Source of the DNA: Allacma fusca
Taxonomy: Eukaryota > Arthropoda > Collembola > Symphypleona > Sminthuridae
DNA: 64,000 bases
Assembly (NCBI GenBank): GCA_947179485.1
Contig: OX359249.1
Span: 39,170,250 to 39,234,249, forward strand
Direction of reading: 5' to 3'
The notes under the pieces are model-generated. The model was not told the DNA's origin. It worked only from the letters and a program-made list of their open reading frames with translations, and did no database searches. The position numbers and the translations under genes were made by a program. Of this stretch, positions 28,259 to 40,360 are shown piece after piece (the stretch's first letter is position 1; every line of letters begins with the position of its first letter).

Positions 28259-31200
28259 CTAATGAAATTTTTTAGACTTCTGATGTTTATTCCCCGATTT
28301 TTTCCAACCTTTACCAAAGTCATTACTTCCATCTTGATTACCTTTCATTTTCTTTCCGGTTTTACCGTTTTTACTATCATCACCTAACCTTTTTTCTCCA
28401 ACTTTGATACTAACAGATGTTGAAGATTTTGAAGTCAACGCGTTAGACCACTCTTCTTCGCTACCTTTGATGGCATACTGACTTAAATCATCTTTTTTCA
28501 ATTGTTCTAGCTCTTCTTGTTGTTTCAGCTTAAGCTCTTTCTCCGCTTTGCCCAGCTCTTCAGCAAGACTCTCATTTACAGGCACCATACTGGCTGTTAC
28601 GCTTCCTCGGTCACGGGAATCCAGGTTGCTGGCAAGTTCGCTTTCCAAAATACCATTGAGGTAGTCCAACAACTTTTTCACGGTACGATTAAATAGACCC
28701 AATAACTGCGTACCAGCAAGATCCAAATCTTTCGACAGATCGTCAACAGTTTTGTGCTGAAGTCCCATTCCAAGAAGGAGGGCCTTGAAAACAAAATTAA
28801 TGCTTAAGTTGCTACTTCATAAAATAGAATCTTTTTAAAATCTGGAAAACGCAAGTATATGCAGTACACTTACAGATTGAACAGCCGACAAATGTGTGCT
28901 TCCCGTTTTCTTCAAGAAAAATATTTTGCTCATTGCAGGAACTAAATCCATGACTAGATGATAATCTGCCATGTTCTTAGTGTATAACTCAAGGCGTTTC
29001 AAGTCATAGGGTGTTAGGTAGAACTGTAACTCCTGTGGTGAGATATCTAAATTAAAGAGTTGTTAGAAGGCGTACATACTGCATAAACATGTCCAGAAAA
29101 GGATTGTATTTCGAAATGTCGTTTACCAGACTCCCCCGTCGTGTAGCTTTTGTTTTGCAGCATACTCATGGCAAGAGAAGGGTTAAATGACCTAAACTGG
29201 TAGGAAAGTAGCGAAATAAAACGACGGCGGAAATCTTTCCAATATTCAGGAAGCCAAGAGGAATCCAACCCATGAACAGACTCATTATCCAGCAGTTTCA
29301 GCATAATGCAAGAATGTTCTCCTGTTAATTCATTTGCAGTTTGCCTGAAAACATTATCATAAAATAAATATCACTGCTACTGTAGTACTTATCAGTTCAA
29401 TCTACTGAATAAAATAACTAACCTCAAATATACAGGTACAAAACCAGCCCGCTTCCAAAACTTTAACAACGGCGAAGTAACGCCATAAGAAACTCCAAGA
29501 TACTGCAAACATTCTGCTGGCCTTTCACTAAGTTTAAGCAGCAGCGGTGGCAGGTTCTTTCTAGGAGCTACGGGAGGGAATGCATAAATTACTGTTTTTA
29601 CACGGCCAATTACTGAAACGTGAAAAAAACAGCTACGAATACACCTTACCGATTTTTTCTGTTAGTAAGTTGATGTCGTCGTCATCTAGTTTGTCTACAT
29701 TCTGCACTAATGGCGCATTTTCATCAATGTTAACAATTTTCAGTTCGTAATAGCTTCGCAAAAGTTCCAATGCCCTTGATCCGTAACCCATCTTTACAAA
29801 GTTTTCATATTTAAAATTTAAAAATTCCCAACCAGTGCACATTTAGCATAAACAAAAGCTAAATTGTATCTTACGCCTTGATAGTCAGGATGTGTTGCTA
29901 TTCTTACAACCCTTGCTCCTGATAACGACGGAAAATCTTGGTCTTGAAACTGCTGTGCAATCGTCCAAGGTATTAAATCACCAGAAGCTCTCTGACCTCT
30001 TGCTAACCCAGCTGCAATGCTACCTTTAGAAATTTCTCCTTCCAGGCATACCTAAATTGAAAAAGTAGTTTAGCACGGGCTAAATATGTTTGTGAACGAA
30101 TTTAAGAAAATTATAGTTACCTGTAAAACAGCAAGAACTTCAGGAAGAAATTTTTGATTCGGAGAAGCAGGGCCAATTAAACAAAAAAGATGATGTGCAG
30201 GAGCATCAGAGAGCATTTGCAAATCATTAGGCGAATTCTGCAAGATAAATCAAGTTGTTACGAATTTTAAATTACAGAAACTTTGAATTTGAGAAATTTG
30301 AATATCAACTGAAAAATGCGCCATTTCACCTACCTTATAATGAGAAGCAACATAAAGTGACATCAACCGTTGCAAGAATGCTTCTGAAGCTTTATGGTAG
30401 CAGAACAAAGTATCCCTAAACAACAAGATTTTAAAATCAAATATTCTGGCTACCACTGCTGGAATTTTAATACTTAATTCTAACTGAAAAATAAGAAAAA
30501 TTACCTATTTATGTAGTAAAGTTCACAGTCTTGAGGAGGTGGACAACCTGAGGTTAAAGGTGGTGTGAGAGTAGCATCTAAACATAACAGATCCGTCAGC
30601 CATTTTTCAATTCGATCGCCCGATTTGTAACGGATTGAATCTTCTAAAGTAACCTGAAACACAATGCTTTGTTTGAAAATATTTGCCAACAAACGAATGA
30701 TATTCCTGACAATTTTTCAGTGACACTTACTTCATGAAGTACTCTTCCTGAAACCTTCCCTGTTGACGATTCCCCGGAACTGTCTGAAGATTTATTACTC
30801 TGATTCCGGAGCTGCTGAATAAGTTTCAAGGATAGCGAACGACCCGTCCCTTCGTAGCCATTGATAGTTGATGATAAAAATATCAAATATGGTCCAAATA
30901 ATGACTTCACCAGTGGTAGCGGTATAGCAGCAGCTTCGTCGATTACTAGCAACTCTGCCTGACCCAATTTTTGACATTCGGAGGGAGATATATACTGGTA
31001 ATAGAAACAATAACGAACCATAACATGATGAATTTAGATCATATAAATCTACTTCATATCAACGAATAAAATTTTTACAGCGTTGAGGAAAGAAACAAGT
31101 GAATTATAAGCACGCACCTGAATAGTTTGACGATGATCTCGAAAAAAATTAACCCGAGTAATAGCTTTGTTAAACTCCGGATTCGTAGACTGAATTAGAT

Positions 31201-32848
31201 CATAGTCAATATGCTCTTGGTACTCCAAAACATCAAATCCTAGTAACCATATTTTACGAGTACTCTCAATTAAACAATTATCGTTTGAGATACTAAAAGG
31301 TTTAAGATTTATTACATAACACAAATGAGAAAAATTAAATAAAACGCCCATTATTAGCTACGTGGACGGACATTCCTGCAATTTGTTGTACTTACATAAT
31401 GATTTTTGTGCATAAGCAGGCTCGCGAACTCGACAAATACACATATACGTACATACTTAGGAAATAAAAAATAATTAGGAAATTATTAACTCACCTTTAA
31501 ATACGAATTCGAATAATGTAGTCAAATTTTCGGGACTAGGACTTGTGACATAAATATTGGAATATCCAAAGGCAACGGCAGCAGCAATGGACAATCCCAA
31601 TGCAGCTGATTTACCTCGACCGCGAGAAGCAGTAAGTGACACGGTAGCGTTTAAGCTTTTCTCCGAAATCGCGTCAATAAATTTCAACAGTGCCTTTGCC
31701 TTTGAACCAATGAAAGACCATTAAATAACAAAATAAAAGTGTAACACCAAGCAATTTTTATTTGAAGAAAATTACCTGATCTAAAGTTTTGCAGCAATTA
31801 ATTAGTACTCCGATAGGTTGTGTATCTTGCAAGCTGCTTTTAAGTTCCATCAATTCCAATTCCTCGGGTGTATTCGTTCCAGATCGAGGAGGAACTGGCT
31901 CAATGTTTAGTACATTGGATGATATTGGCAGAACATTCAAACTATCATCCATTACTATGCAGTTCTCACAGGTGCCCATGGAGAGTATAAATCTAAAAAC
32001 AGACCCCAAAAAATTATGGCTCGCCCAAAGCAAGTGATGAAGATATAAAAGCAGTTCACACACCTCTCGTTGAAACGACCCACGACATCTTGATGAGCTT
32101 CCGTTCGAAACCTATTATGCACATCCATATTCAGTGCATATAACTGCTTTAATGAGCTGACACTCCTCAGGAGAAATACAATAATTCCACCACCCTCCAC
32201 GGTTTCAATGGTCCTAGCTAAAAGATTTGGGGTCAGAGCTTCGAAATCTTGAAGAATGCACATGCCAAAAGTATTCCCTAAAATCTTCTGAGTTTCCGAA
32301 TAATAACAATAACGTATATTCGTTGATGCTATGAAAAGCTCAAAAGGGTCATCCTCATTCACATCAAGTTTGCCCGATTTTATTTTCTTCTGCAGCTGTC
32401 GCATGCGCTTCTTCCTGTGGCTGTAATGAATAAACTTGAGTTACCAAACATCTCATAACAATTACCAACTTCACTTCTAACAATTCAAACTTCACAAGTA
32501 AGTACTCCGAACATATTTACCTACTGAATCCAAGTTCTTTCTTGTAGCACCACAAAACATTGGGACGTGCTTTTACCTGAGACTTGGAAAGCATGTGATG
32601 AAGTATTACCACCTGATTATTACAAAAAAATAGAATTTCACAATTACATAGCCATTTATAGCTTGAAAATAATAAATTTTTAAATCCACTAGGAAATGTC
32701 ACGTACTAAACATAATAATTTAATTATATATTTCAATGACCTGATCTCGCCCTTTATCCCCCACAATAACAAACATTGTTCGGTGGGACAGCTCCACGCC
32801 ATTTTCAATTAGAACCCGGATTCGGTTGTCCACTTTCTTCCGAACCAT
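28259..32848 (-). CDS. NAT10: NAT10: RNA cytidine acetyltransferase
   Basis: Spliced minus-strand gene of about 1041 residues (human NAT10 is 1025). Exons in transcript order: 32741-32848, 32521-32612, 32064-32420, 31776-31992, 31495-31699, 31118-31239, 30731-30994, 30505-30653, 30334-30415, 30121-30237, 29875-30051, about 29650-29791, 29423-29567, 29080-29344, 28874-29032, 28259-28783. All phases agree. It begins MVRKKVDNRIRVLIENG. The helicase-like ATPase part has a P-loop SRGRGKSAALG (about K288) and a Walker B-like LLVIDEAAAIP (about D386). The GNAT acetyltransferase core has RVVRIATHPDYQGMGYGSRA (about 617-636), followed by GVSYGVT and LLKFWKRAGFVPVYLR. The C-terminus is Lys-rich and probably nucleolar. 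Known for the family (yeast Kre33, Drosophila l(1)G0020): ATP-dependent N4-acetylation of cytidine in 18S rRNA and, with THUMPD1, in tRNAs, plus small-subunit processing. All catalytic landmarks are present. The first donor (CAG then GTCATT) is weak, and the 29080 to 29032 junction was chosen for best splice consensus. Confidence 0.96.
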
Positions 32849-34325
32849 ATTTGAAATTAAACCTGACCCTCACTTTCAAAATAATACCCCAAATTGATGT
32901 AATAAAATTACAAAATTGAATCCGGCACAACGTTACAGCACTCAAGCCATACTTCACTTCACGATTAAAACCTCCAAAGCAATGCACTGACACAAACTTG
33001 CGTGCACCTAAAGGTTGCTGGTACAAGTAGCCCGATAATCCAAGGCTTAAGGGCTGGCGAACGCGTGGGTATTTGGACCCCCTTCTCAAAATGCTTCGTT
33101 AGCATTTTTGCATTAAAGGTAACGTTCTATTACATTTATAGAGGTAACAAAGACTCAGCTAGTGTTACTGCTTATGTCCCTTAAAAATAGGGCTCTCTAG
33201 ATATTATTTATGCAAAATAGATCAATGTATTCAATAACGTTCAATAATTCAAGGATCTTAACTACAATGTACATAATTCCATCCTGAATAGTACTTATGG
33301 CTAAACATTTTAATCAAAAGGATTAGAACTTAGAAAAATATTATTATTTAAATACACACTACAAAATATTGGTTGCAATTGCTCGACCTATTGTTAGTTT
33401 GGTTTTGGAGCTTAATGCTTAATAACACCGGTAATCCCCCATTTGTTAGAACAGGAGACCAGGAATACCAATCATACTATGTCACATTACTCTCATAGTT
33501 TCATTTAGAGATTCGTTAAAAAAGCAAACGTTTCAAAACTTCATATTTTAATAATTAATTAATATTTATTATTAATAGTATGTATGCTTGTATACCCTCT
33601 TATAGCAATGATCCTGCTGCGATTAAACGAATATTTATGAGTTATCTGTATTTGTAATGATCTTACACAAATCTTTCCAATAAAAATGTTCATTAGAGTA
33701 CTGAAATTTTAATGGTGATACTTAATGGACATATTTCGGACATTATTATTTGAGGGTTTTATAATCCCCTCATATTTATCTTTTCCATAGTAAATATACC
33801 TACTTGCAACTTTCTTTGTTTTATAAATTAAAATAAGTTTTCGCGATAATAATTTTCCGTGCTGAGAAATTCTGTAAGTCCATGCACTATCGTAATTACA
33901 TGGAACTTTAATTTCTTGCCTAGACTGCATTTGTATTGTCAAAAAAAATTTGCCGTGTCCTCGTATACCATCGATCATAAAATCTATTTTGGAAATTTAT
34001 CTAGGAATACATTGGGTTGCTTAGCTGGTTCAAATTGTTTGTAACTATAACTAAATTCCATATATGGATAAAATTCAAGCGTACATTTGGTGGAAAATTA
34101 TTAGATTGAAGTTACAGGTTCTTACAGGTGGGACTTTTGTTCTGCAGTCATTTCGAGAGCTCTATGAAATATCGCATAAAAAGTGTAAACTGGAAGTTGT
34201 GACATTATTTCCTCATTGGTAAATTACAAAGTTTGAAACAAGTTACAAGTTGAAATTTCTAATTTGGCCTAAGTATCAAAAATATAAAATTGCATCAGGT
34301 TACGTTCTGGCATCGTTACTTTATA
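32849..34325. promoter_or_regulatory. Divergent intergenic region between NAT10 and the single-exon gene
   Basis: About 1.5 kb between the NAT10 start (minus strand) and the ATG of the large plus-strand ORF. It must contain the NAT10 promoter and probably that of the plus-strand gene. I see no convincing coding exon or clear core-promoter motif. The part nearest NAT10 (roughly 32850-33100) is less AT-rich than the rest. Confidence 0.5.
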
Positions 34326-37300
34326 ATGGCAGCAGTGTCAAAGTCTGTGTTTAAATCAATTAAGAGTACTGACAAACCAGAGAGCGAGTTAAAAAATCCG
34401 TTTAAGCACCCAAACAAGGAAGTCTCACAGGCTTCCTTCATAACATCAACCCGAACAGAGGTTTCAACCCTGCCTACTTTTCGGCACCACTATGACCCCA
34501 CAAGTCTTGAAACTACTGATGCATCACTACTTTCAACTTTAACTGAAGCTATAACACCAACTACAGTTCCTGATCTAAAATCAAATAATGACTTGTCTGA
34601 AGCGGATCCCGAAAACAACGTTGAAGCGACAAAGCCTCCATCAAAACCATCATCGAAAGCTCCTTCTAAGGTTTCATCAAAACCCTCATCCAAAGCTTCG
34701 TCGCCACTATCATCGCAGGCTTCGTCAAAGCCCCCATCCAAAGTTACCTCAAAAGCACCGTCACAAGTTTCTAGCGGTCAGCCTGCCAGAGTTCAGGCTT
34801 CTACTTCCAACGAAAAGACTGAAAAGATTGCTGCATCAGCAACAACAAATGTCTCGGAAAAGAAAAAACCATTTCTGTCTAACATGCAACCCATTCTAAT
34901 TCCGGTCCCAATAAAGAGTAAATCTAAGAAACGAATTCCTACCGAAAAGACTTTAACTAATTCTGAATCCAAATGTGCCACCAAAGGTTCCACACGTCCA
35001 CCAAGTATAGTGTCCACGTCGGGAAATAAATCAATAAAATCTGTTCCAGAAGAATCTATAATTTCTTCGGCACTAGGGCTAAGCTCCACAGGTGACACAA
35101 ATATATCTCGCAACAGAGACCCTTCAGCGATGCCATTAGTGTCGGTCAAATGTCCCGCACGCCGTGTAAATGCGCATGCTAGAGATGTGAACGAAAATCC
35201 TGGTTTTATAATCGGACCACCGGTGCAATATCAGGCACGTCAAAAGCTGCACCCAGTCGAATATCAGGCAGAACAATCGCGTCAACCCGAACATCCGATT
35301 GAATATAATGCCAATAAATTGCATCAACCGGAACATCCGATTGAATATCATGCCAATAAATTGCGTCAACCGGAACGTCCGATTGAATATCAAGCCAATA
35401 AATTGCGTCAACCGGAACGTCCGATTGAATATCATGCCAATAAATTGCGTCAACCGGAACGTCCGATTGAGTATCATGCCAATAAAGTGCGGAAACTGGA
35501 AGGAACTGCCCGACAAACAATACCTCCTGTTGAATCTCAGGGATTACCATCTTTCGAAGAATTGGTTCACCCTAATGAACACCCACGTTTAGACAGGACA
35601 CAAAATAAGAAAAAGCGCCGCGATAAATATGAGAAACCACTTTTACTCAACTCGAGCAAACAGGACGAGTCTCGTAATTGGTCAGTGGCTCCATATATAG
35701 AGTCAAAGACCGCTAGAATGATACCATCATCAAAAGAATCTTCGAAGTCCCTCCATAGCGATATCGAAGCCATACTTAAAATCTTAGATAATTCTACAAA
35801 TAACGCAGCAGCTAACGCTGCGGCCAAAATTATTAGTGAGTTCTATGGGATTCCTCCAGAATTTGCTTCTACTCCTAAACCTAAAAGTAATCACCCCTCA
35901 AAACAAGACCGAAAATTAATTCCAGAAACTGTAGGAGGAATCTATCTGCCACTGCAATATAACACAATGGAAGATATGAAAAATTTTCAAAACATGAAAA
36001 GTCCATCACCATGTACGAATAGTTTTAAACAAGACTCAGATATGCACTCAGAATATGACAGAAATGAACATAAATTGAGACGTGAAGTTGAAATCAAACC
36101 AGACAAACTGGTTAGTGAGTTAGAAGTTGACAGGGAGCATAATTACAAAGTAGACAATAGTTTACTTCTGGATAATAAAGACACGACTCAAACTATCGAG
36201 AATAGAGAAACAAGGCAAACTGACCCACAACGATTAAAGACCTCAAGCATAACTAGCAGAACGTCGGGAAAACAAACTCCTCATTCGAACCAACAATCCG
36301 AATTTCTTGAGACATGCCAATCCCGTTTCAGCAATGAGACAGATCAGTCTTTGGAAATTCTCGACAAAACAAAAACACAGGATAACACTAAGATGAAATT
36401 CGCTCCGACTGAGTCACTACTCAAGTACGATGATACCGAATCTTTAACTGGAGATTCCTTAAGGACGCCTGTTCAAGAAAATGAAACAAAGGAAACAATT
36501 GTACCGCAGGTGCGCAAGGTCTGTAATGACAATGCGAACTTGAAACCTCCACCTAGACCAGTACCTCCATTAACCAGGTCACGGATTAAGGCCATGCCGG
36601 AGGTCAGGCCAAAGAAAATACCATTCAATGAAGGACTTGTGGAGTTCCCTGAACGAGTGTCACCTACACGGAGTCCTCGAAGCTCATTGATAGCTCATAC
36701 AAAACTAAATAGAACGGAAGTTGACTACTACACTGGAGACCCTAAAACAATGAACGAAAGAGAAGCTAGACGTCGTTCAGTCAAATACTCTCAAAGAGAA
36801 CTCCCATCACAACCTCCACCTGGTAGTGTTTCTTCAGGAGATGCTCCACCAATCCCTCCACGGATTTGTAAAAAAAATTCGAATCGATCCAAACCCTATG
36901 CTCCGATATACTACGTATCTAAAGGAAAATCAAAACTTTATTCAGGAAACAAAAATGACAGTAAAGTTACGTTTTCACCATCCACAGCACCTTCTCCTTT
37001 TCCCGAGTCACCAAGGAATTCCCATTCCGGCGTACAAGAACCCAAAGATTGTGACCATCAACACAATTTTATAATTGCCCATTCCCATTCCAAATCCCAT
37101 AATTCTCGTATACGGGGGAAAGACTCCCAAGGAGCAATAAAGTCGAGCAAATTGATTCGAGTTCCTCGTTCATCGGAAGACCCATGTTATATTGGGCGCG
37201 GTAGCATCTTCTGGAATAAAGAAAATCCAGAACCTGTGAAGTGGCTTCCTGTAACAGTAATCAGTACCCGGAAAATTAAAAATGTCGTGATCAGTGATTT

Positions 37301-38888
37301 AGACGAAGCTTCACCATTGCCCAGCTTTCGTTATCCGGGATTAGTGGAAGAGGTTCACATAGATGGAGATATTACTCAAGAAAATTTCCTGTACCTTCTT
37401 CATCAATTATACGAACTGAAAACTTTGGAAATACATATCTCCTCGCTACATAGTCTACAATTAGATCAGTTCACTATCGGTGCAATTGAACTCCCGAATT
37501 TGAAGAGTTTAGAAATTTCGACTGCAGCCTTCATTGAATCAGACGCTTTACAATACAACTTATCAAGAATCATAGCAAATCTTATATTCATCCTTGGGTT
37601 GATATTCCCCTCATTATCGTACCTTGGAGTAGCCTTCCCTTTTGTTCCAGATCTAGAATTGAATATTATGACAGCGATTTGGAGGTGTATATTGAACCAC
37701 AGGGAAACACTTAAGCTACTGAATATTGAATGTCCTTTTGTGCAGCCCCAACAATTTGGAAAGGTAACCCGGACTCAAATAGTTCCAGAGGTAGTTGAGA
37801 TGGACCTAACCGGCGCTCATCAAGTGAATTTACTCAGTTTTCATTTATTTTACTCAACTAAGGTTGGCAGTACAGAATTCTGGAGAAGGTTTTTAAAAAC
37901 ACAGGAGAACCTACAGTACATACAATTTTGGTGTGAAGGACCTGTATATTATAAATTTCCGTATGACATTATTAAGAAGAATTATTATCTGCTTCAGACT
38001 TTATCTATGAACGTTGACATTCAAAGTTACCCCGATCGACAGAATAAAGTACCAATTGATTGTTCAATTTTCAAAGGAATGCCTTATTTAAAAACAATCG
38101 CTCTGAAAGGCTATCTAGTTGAGCATCAAAATCCAAAGGATTTGCTTCGCCCTGATTTAATTAATATACAAGGACTGGCTCCAAGGATGGAAACCATAAA
38201 AATTATGAATCTCAACATTGATCAAGCAGATGTGAGTAAACTTGTTCTGGATAATAATCCTAATTTGAAGATCCTGTACCTAGACAACATTGGTAAACAT
38301 GGGACAATGGGACTGACACTTGAGACTTTAGTGAGTTTACTGCAAAGACCCTGTGGAAGTATCCAAAAAATTGAGGCCTTTGAATCGATAAACCGAAAAA
38401 GTTTAGAACAAGGAATGCAAAGCCCGAAAGAACCCCATCACATTGATAAAGGCTACCGACTAATTACGAAAATTCTTTTGAAGAAGGAAAGCAGACCTTC
38501 ATTTAGAGCTTACCGCACGTCTAATAATGATTTTGAGATTTACTACGAGGACGAAGAGAAAGACAATCATGTGGGTAAGGACGAGTGGGTGGAACAAGAA
38601 CTGATAAATAAGTCGAGTGTAAATGGACCCGGAACTAAAAGAATAGTTTCAAGTCTCATGAAGCCAGGAATAGGACGCACTGGCGCTAACATTCCAATAA
38701 CGGAAAGTAACAACGGCAGAGTTTCAATTAGTTCCGATGACTCCAGGAAATTAAAGTACAAGAATAGATCCGTTAAAAAATTATATTCTAATAACGAAAT
38801 TGTACTCCGCGACACAAGTAGTAGAAGACCAATTGCTGCAAGTAGTGCGAGTAGAAGAAAAAATAAAAATATTCGGTTAATGAACTAA
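34326..38888 (+). CDS. Unrecognised 1520-residue single-exon protein with leucine-rich C-terminal region
   Basis: One uninterrupted frame, most unusual beside its intron-rich neighbours. The start is the ATG at 34326 (MAAVSKSVFKSIKS), with A at -3 and G at +4. The frame stays open to a TTG at 34290, but that is not an ATG. Visible parts: a Ser/Pro/Lys low-complexity tract about 104-156 (SKAPSKVSSKPSSKAS and similar); a 14-residue tandem repeat of consensus QPERPIEYHANKLR about 306-389; an Ala-rich patch near 493; a charged, probably disordered stretch to about 735; Pro-rich SH3-ligand-like pieces PPPRPVPPL (about 741) and APPIPPR (about 840); then a globular, leucine-rich part about 985-1350 with segments such as ELPNLKSLEIS, MPYLKTIALKG and NPNLKILYLDN, which resemble leucine-rich or F-box-LRR-type repeats. 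The tail is basic. No signal peptide or membrane span is evident. Function unknown; a scaffold with a leucine-rich binding surface is only an inference. Lack of introns may mean retroposition or a young lineage-restricted gene. Confidence 0.85.
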   Translation: MAAVSKSVFKSIKSTDKPESELKNPFKHPNKEVSQASFITSTRTEVSTLPTFRHHYDPTSLETTDASLLSTLTEAITPTTVPDLKSNNDLSEADPENNVEATKPPSKPSSKAPSKVSSKPSSKASSPLSSQASSKPPSKVTSKAPSQVSSGQPARVQASTSNEKTEKIAASATTNVSEKKKPFLSNMQPILIPVPIKSKSKKRIPTEKTLTNSESKCATKGSTRPPSIVSTSGNKSIKSVPEESIISSALGLSSTGDTNISRNRDPSAMPLVSVKCPARRVNAHARDVNENPGFIIGPPVQYQARQKLHPVEYQAEQSRQPEHPIEYNANKLHQPEHPIEYHANKLRQPERPIEYQANKLRQPERPIEYHANKLRQPERPIEYHANKVRKLEGTARQTIPPVESQGLPSFEELVHPNEHPRLDRTQNKKKRRDKYEKPLLLNSSKQDESRNWSVAPYIESKTARMIPSSKESSKSLHSDIEAILKILDNSTNNAAANAAAKIISEFYGIPPEFASTPKPKSNHPSKQDRKLIPETVGGIYLPLQYNTMEDMKNFQNMKSPSPCTNSFKQDSDMHSEYDRNEHKLRREVEIKPDKLVSELEVDREHNYKVDNSLLLDNKDTTQTIENRETRQTDPQRLKTSSITSRTSGKQTPHSNQQSEFLETCQSRFSNETDQSLEILDKTKTQDNTKMKFAPTESLLKYDDTESLTGDSLRTPVQENETKETIVPQVRKVCNDNANLKPPPRPVPPLTRSRIKAMPEVRPKKIPFNEGLVEFPERVSPTRSPRSSLIAHTKLNRTEVDYYTGDPKTMNEREARRRSVKYSQRELPSQPPPGSVSSGDAPPIPPRICKKNSNRSKPYAPIYYVSKGKSKLYSGNKNDSKVTFSPSTAPSPFPESPRNSHSGVQEPKDCDHQHNFIIAHSHSKSHNSRIRGKDSQGAIKSSKLIRVPRSSEDPCYIGRGSIFWNKENPEPVKWLPVTVISTRKIKNVVISDLDEASPLPSFRYPGLVEEVHIDGDITQENFLYLLHQLYELKTLEIHISSLHSLQLDQFTIGAIELPNLKSLEISTAAFIESDALQYNLSRIIANLIFILGLIFPSLSYLGVAFPFVPDLELNIMTAIWRCILNHRETLKLLNIECPFVQPQQFGKVTRTQIVPEVVEMDLTGAHQVNLLSFHLFYSTKVGSTEFWRRFLKTQENLQYIQFWCEGPVYYKFPYDIIKKNYYLLQTLSMNVDIQSYPDRQNKVPIDCSIFKGMPYLKTIALKGYLVEHQNPKDLLRPDLINIQGLAPRMETIKIMNLNIDQADVSKLVLDNNPNLKILYLDNIGKHGTMGLTLETLVSLLQRPCGSIQKIEAFESINRKSLEQGMQSPKEPHHIDKGYRLITKILLKKESRPSFRAYRTSNNDFEIYYEDEEKDNHVGKDEWVEQELINKSSVNGPGTKRIVSSLMKPGIGRTGANIPITESNNGRVSISSDDSRKLKYKNRSVKKLYSNNEIVLRDTSSRRPIAASSASRRKNKNIRLMN
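35241..35492 (+). repeat. In-frame 42-bp minisatellite, six copies
   Basis: Five close copies of a 42-base unit begin at 35283, 35325, 35367, 35409 and 35451. A degenerate copy precedes them at 35241. Each unit encodes 14 residues of the form QPERPIEYHANKLR, so copy-number change would not shift the frame. Differences between copies are mostly His/Gln/Asn and His/Arg swaps. The repeat also creates long shadow frames on the minus strand. Confidence 0.93.
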
Positions 38889-40360
38889 TCAACTCCACCC
38901 TTCATTTTCATTAGCAGTACTTGAGAATAGCTATTAAATCGGCCTGAGAAATTCAGTAGGTATGGATATAAAAAATCACGCTTTTGGTTCTTAAATTAAC
39001 TGCAAAAGTCCAATAAATTACTGAAAATAACAGCGACGCTGAGAGTCAAAGAACACCCACAATATTTGCGTACATAGCAAAAGTGTATGTCTCACATGTG
39101 GGAACTTATCTCACAATAATTCAAATATGTACAAGAAATTATTTAAATCATCGGTAATCCTTCGCAAGAATAGCTCTGTTGAATTTAATTAGGGTGCACA
39201 AAGCTTAAATCGATTCAGGATTTTTGAGTAAGAACAACATCCATTTTTGTATTTCCGTTTGGTTGTAACGGTGATCGGAATTACCTGAACCAATTATGGG
39301 GTATAGCATGCTTCAACTTGTTATGTATTGTAATTATTACTGCCTCAAACCTCAACTCAGTCGACAGTGTTGATTTTTGGTATAGTCGACTCACCAGTTA
39401 ATTCGACAGGTGAAATTCTCCTAAACCATCCAATAAGCGCACAGTTGCTCAAATAGTCCTTCCAAAACGTTTCCCATAAAATCAGGGAATTATGCTGCCA
39501 TCACGATTCGACTTATGGAAGCATTTAAACCTGCAAATGCCAATAGGAACGTAATATCTTGCAGAGCATAGATTTTAAGGCTCACGTTAATTAGTCATAG
39601 AAAAATACTCTCATGCCCGCAGTATAAGGCGCATTGAATATCGGCTGTCTTAAGGACACACGAGTGTTTGATCATAAACACATTGGTTCAATTTACTGCC
39701 AGGTTCTGGCATTATGAACGACGTGGGATCTCCACACGTGTTCGCATTGGTCTGAGTTTAGATTTCCCACATTTCGTCCTTCGCAAAATCTTTTACACTC
39801 AATGCTACTGTGTGTATAGGAAATAGGAACCCGCGTAAACATATAGAATATAAACATTTCTGGCTTAATGATCATATTAGCTAATTAATTGTGTAAACAA
39901 TTCAAACAAATTCCTAATGCAAGTTTTAAAAACCAAGTTTGGTTGAACAGCTTTTGCGGAGATAATTTTGAATTTGCTATTCGCGCTAACGAGAATTAAA
40001 TTCAAAAGTTATCCTTCAACTTGCAAGAACTTCGACCGGAGTGAATGAGTGGAATTAGTAGTTTACCTCAAGGGATCTCTGCCAAAGGTGAATAATTAAA
40101 AGGTAATGGTTAAAAATAAAATTGTGAAGCCTGAATTCCGTTTACTACATGATTTCGTGTTTTTCGAGGTTGTTACTTTTTCTCATGTATTTTTTATTTC
40201 TGAAACTTATAGTTCTGTACATATGTAAAAATAATTTGTGTGGCCTCAATTTTGCTCTTGTGTTTTTGCAGGGAAGAAGCAAAATAGTCGGAGCGCGGTG
40301 CAAGTATTATTGGACTCCTGAGCTGATATCTGTTTTTAAGGACCCTTAAGAGAATACAGA
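38889..40360. other. Intergenic region with 3'UTR of the single-exon gene and mRpL23 promoter
   Basis: A plus-strand AATAAA at 39012-39017, about 125 bases past the stop, is a likely polyadenylation signal for the single-exon gene. The right part should hold the mRpL23 promoter and short 5'UTR. No further gene was recognised. Confidence 0.5.

Noticed and set aside
29047..29079. Read-through end of the NAT10 exon ending at 29080
   Set aside because: The frame runs past a good donor to a stop, but family alignment requires splicing to the ELQFYLTPYDLKRLE exon, for which a strong acceptor exists at 29033.
34290..34325. Twelve-codon N-terminal extension of the single-exon gene
   Set aside because: The extension begins with TTG, not ATG. 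The ATG at 34326 has a good initiation context, so it was preferred.
35136..35550. Two long minus-strand open frames opposite the single-exon gene
   Set aside because: They arise from the 42-bp repeat: a multiple-of-three unit keeps every frame open. They show only the same motif repeated and have no start or splice context of their own.
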